NCBI GenBank assembly: GCA_902477915.1
Contig: CABSJA010000029.1
Span: 1 to 22,744, forward strand
Reading direction: 5' to 3'
DNA length: 22,744 bases
Source: an uncultured Veillonella sp.
GTDB taxonomy: Bacteria > Bacillota > Negativicutes > Veillonellales > Veillonellaceae
Part shown: piece after piece, positions 21,539-22,744 of the stretch
Position numbering within the stretch: position 1 is the stretch's first letter
Layout: the number at the start of each line of letters is the position of its first letter
Position numbers and translations under genes: made by a program
Notes under the pieces: model-generated
Told to the model about the DNA's origin: nothing
The model's database searches: none
The model's input: only the letters and a program-made list of their open reading frames with translations

Positions 21539-22250
21539 TATTAGCGTCTTGAGAAACTACTAATGATCCTTTTTCAACAGGAGTAGCAGTTTCGAGAGAC
21601 GCTTTTAACATTATTGCGTTACGATAGTAACCAGAATCCATGGAGCTTGTTTGAGGTGTACTGATAGAAACTGTTTTTACAGGTCCTAATGTACGTCCAA
21701 GGGCTGCAGCGATAACCTCAGCTTTATGACGGCCATCTTGAATTGCTTCTGTAGTTAATGAATCAGATAGTTGTTGAGATACATCATTTTGGAAAGAAAG
21801 GTTGTTGATATCATTAGCCCCAGCGCTAACAGCAGCATCAACAGCTTTACCTACATTATCAAGATTATTGATTTTTACAGTTACACGATTAGACACATTA
21901 TAACCTGTATTGATTCGTTTGCCATCTTGGTAATCGTTAGTAGGGTTAATAGAAATATTAGAGGTATAAATATCTTTTTTATCGATACCTAAATGACCTA
22001 ACTTACTAATCAAATCACTCATGATGCGGTCATTGTTAGATTTTGCAGCATTGATGTTTGTGTTTTCGCTAGTAATACCAAGTGTTAAGATCGCATAGTT
22101 AGGTGCTACTGAACGAGAGGCTTGGCCAGTAATTTGAATTTCAGAGGAATCAAAGGTACCTTGAGGTGCAGCAAAGGCTGCAGTAGCCATAGTTGCACAT
22201 ACAGCAGCAATAGCAACTGTTTTAGATAATAAACGTTTGGATAATTTCAT
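21519..22250 (-). CDS. Secreted SIMPL-domain (DUF541) protein
   Basis: The start is the ATG at 22250, seven bases from AAGGAG (complement of 22258-22263); the in-frame TTG at 22256 is too close to that site. The product is 243 residues. Residues 1-28 are a signal peptide with an AFAA cleavage region. The rest is one SIMPL domain (PF04402): ITGQASRSVAPNYAILTLGI near the N-terminus, SNRVTVKINNLDNVGKAVDAA in the middle, and the conserved DGRHKAEVIAAALGR helix, ending in a beta strand. SIMPL proteins such as YggE and BP26 are periplasmic, some form ring oligomers, and they are linked to oxidative-stress tolerance; the biochemical role is unknown. Cys18 lies within the signal sequence but no lipobox is present. 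Confidence 0.9.
   Translation of the reverse strand: MKLSKRLLSKTVAIAAVCATMATAAFAAPQGTFDSSEIQITGQASRSVAPNYAILTLGITSENTNINAAKSNNDRIMSDLISKLGHLGIDKKDIYTSNISINPTNDYQDGKRINTGYNVSNRVTVKINNLDNVGKAVDAAVSAGANDINNLSFQNDVSQQLSDSLTTEAIQDGRHKAEVIAAALGRTLGPVKTVSISTPQTSSMDSGYYRNAIMLKASLETATPVEKGSLVVSQDANITYYLQ
21544..21606 (+). terminator. Probable menG terminator inside the opposing SIMPL gene
   Basis: GCGTCT (21544-21549) pairs with AGACGC (21597-21602), and AAACT (21554-21558) with AGTTT (21588-21592), followed by TTTT. The T run is on the menG side only. The element lies 6 bases after the menG stop and within the 3' coding end of the SIMPL gene. Confidence 0.5.
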
Positions 22251-22268
22251 ACTCAATCTCCTTACACA

Positions 22269-22301
22269 TTATTATAGTATTAATTATAACTACTATAATA
22301 A
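22269..22301. repeat. 11-bp inverted repeat upstream of the SIMPL gene
   Basis: TTATTATAGTA (22269-22279) and TACTATAATAA (22291-22301) are perfect inverted repeats with an 11-base spacer, so their centres are two helical turns apart. They contain TATAAT-like words and so overlap the likely SIMPL promoter on the minus strand. Confidence 0.55.
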
Positions 22302-22496
22302 AAGACTAAATTGAAATATAGTGCTCATTCAAAATTAAAATATAGTACTAAATAATATATAACTATATAAGTGCATAAGTGAAAGAGTCTATATTACAGC
22401 TACATTATACAAAATAGGTTGTGTAAAATCAATCTTCAGTTTTTAGACTAGAAAATGAATGCGTAATGAAAGTTGTGTGAAATTGAGAATTAGGGG

Positions 22497-22525
22497 TTGC
22501 CATTATATTTTGGTTATACTATAAT
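22497..22525 (+). promoter_or_regulatory. rRNA operon promoter P1
   Basis: TTGCCA (22497-22502), 17 bases, TATAAT (22520-22525). The predicted start is next to the hairpin ACAGTCG/CGACTGT (22532-22551). Confidence 0.7.
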
Positions 22526-22531
22526 ATGCAT

Positions 22532-22551
22532 ACAGTCGTTCGAGCGACTGT
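22532..22551 (+). other. Hairpin at the P1 transcript start
   Basis: ACAGTCG and CGACTGT pair around TTCGAG, followed by TTCTT. It could cap the P1 transcript or act as a weak attenuator. A second small hairpin (GAGGTTC/GAACTTC, 22579-22596) follows. Confidence 0.45.
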
Positions 22552-22616
22552 TTCTTAATGAGTGTAGCAATGCACTTAGAGGTTCAAAAGAACTTCAAAA
22601 AAGATTATAAAATGTG

Positions 22617-22645
22617 TTGACATGAAAATGTTCACATGTTATTAT
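22617..22645 (+). promoter_or_regulatory. rRNA operon promoter P2
   Basis: A perfect TTGACA (22617-22622), 17 bases, TATTAT (22640-22645). A TATAAT at 22643-22648 would need a 20-base spacer. Confidence 0.75.
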
Positions 22646-22652
22646 AATCAAG

Positions 22653-22744
22653 TCGTCAGATGGCGCTTCACTAAAGCGTGAAACTGATAACAGATCTTTG
22701 AAAACTGAACAATGATAGGTAATCAATCATATGATTGAACATAT
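22653..22744 (+). promoter_or_regulatory. rRNA leader with boxA (16S gene lies just outside)
   Basis: A CGCTT/AAGCG hairpin (22664-22678) is followed by GATCTTTGAAAACTG (22693-22707), which matches the Firmicute boxA antitermination element found before 16S genes. A perfect 16-base palindrome TCAATCATATGATTGA (22723-22738) follows, possibly part of a processing stem. The 16S sequence itself is not in the window. Confidence 0.75.

Larger units (their letters stand above)
22251..22744. other. Region between the SIMPL gene and an rRNA operon
   Basis: From left to right: the SIMPL Shine-Dalgarno and an 11-11-11 inverted repeat (22269-22301), an AT-rich stretch with no gene, two tandem promoters (22497-22525 and 22617-22645), and an rRNA leader with boxA. 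No tRNA or open frame of note is present. Confidence 0.65.

Overview
The window looks like chromosomal DNA from a diderm Firmicute of the genus Veillonella (Negativicutes). The DNA is AT-rich, with Bacillus-type Shine-Dalgarno sites and an rRNA leader carrying a Firmicute-type boxA. It also encodes outer-membrane proteins: two trimeric autotransporter adhesins and an OmpA-family protein. The genus is inferred from this combination and from the style of the adhesins; no database search was possible.

Layout. 1-1554 is the 3' end of one trimeric autotransporter. 2103-10235 is a complete second one of 2710 residues with an extended signal peptide, about 25 YadA-head repeats, a long modular stalk and a YadA anchor. 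Both continue past the anchor barrel into a C-terminal coiled coil, which standard autotransporters lack. Next come a MATE exporter (10492-11901), a probable stand-alone small-RNA locus (about 12089-12250), a class I glutamine amidotransferase (12252-12959, minus), an AqpZ-type water channel (13271-13966), an OmpA-family protein (14293-15330), an AI-2E/PerM-family membrane protein (15522-16643), a secreted double-PepSY protein (16778-17434), a MerA/Lpd-like flavoprotein disulfide oxidoreductase (17566-19083, minus), an SstT-type Na+/serine-threonine symporter (19228-20448, minus), MenG/UbiE methyltransferase (20792-21538) and a secreted SIMPL-domain protein (21519-22250, minus). The window ends in the leader of an rRNA operon (tandem promoters, boxA); the 16S gene itself lies outside.

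Nearly every gene sits in its own transcription unit with a recognisable promoter and/or hairpin terminator; no convincing operon is seen. The first half is about surface adhesion, and OmpA adds a peptidoglycan-tethered outer-membrane protein. The rest is housekeeping: transport, redox, quinone methylation and envelope proteins of unknown role. I saw no insertion sequence, prophage, CRISPR array, tRNA or classical defence system. The best candidates for something undescribed are the post-barrel coiled coils of the adhesins and the small-RNA locus. Second-tier observations are an 11-bp tandem repeat array, operator-like palindromes, and a menG terminator that appears to lie inside the opposing gene.
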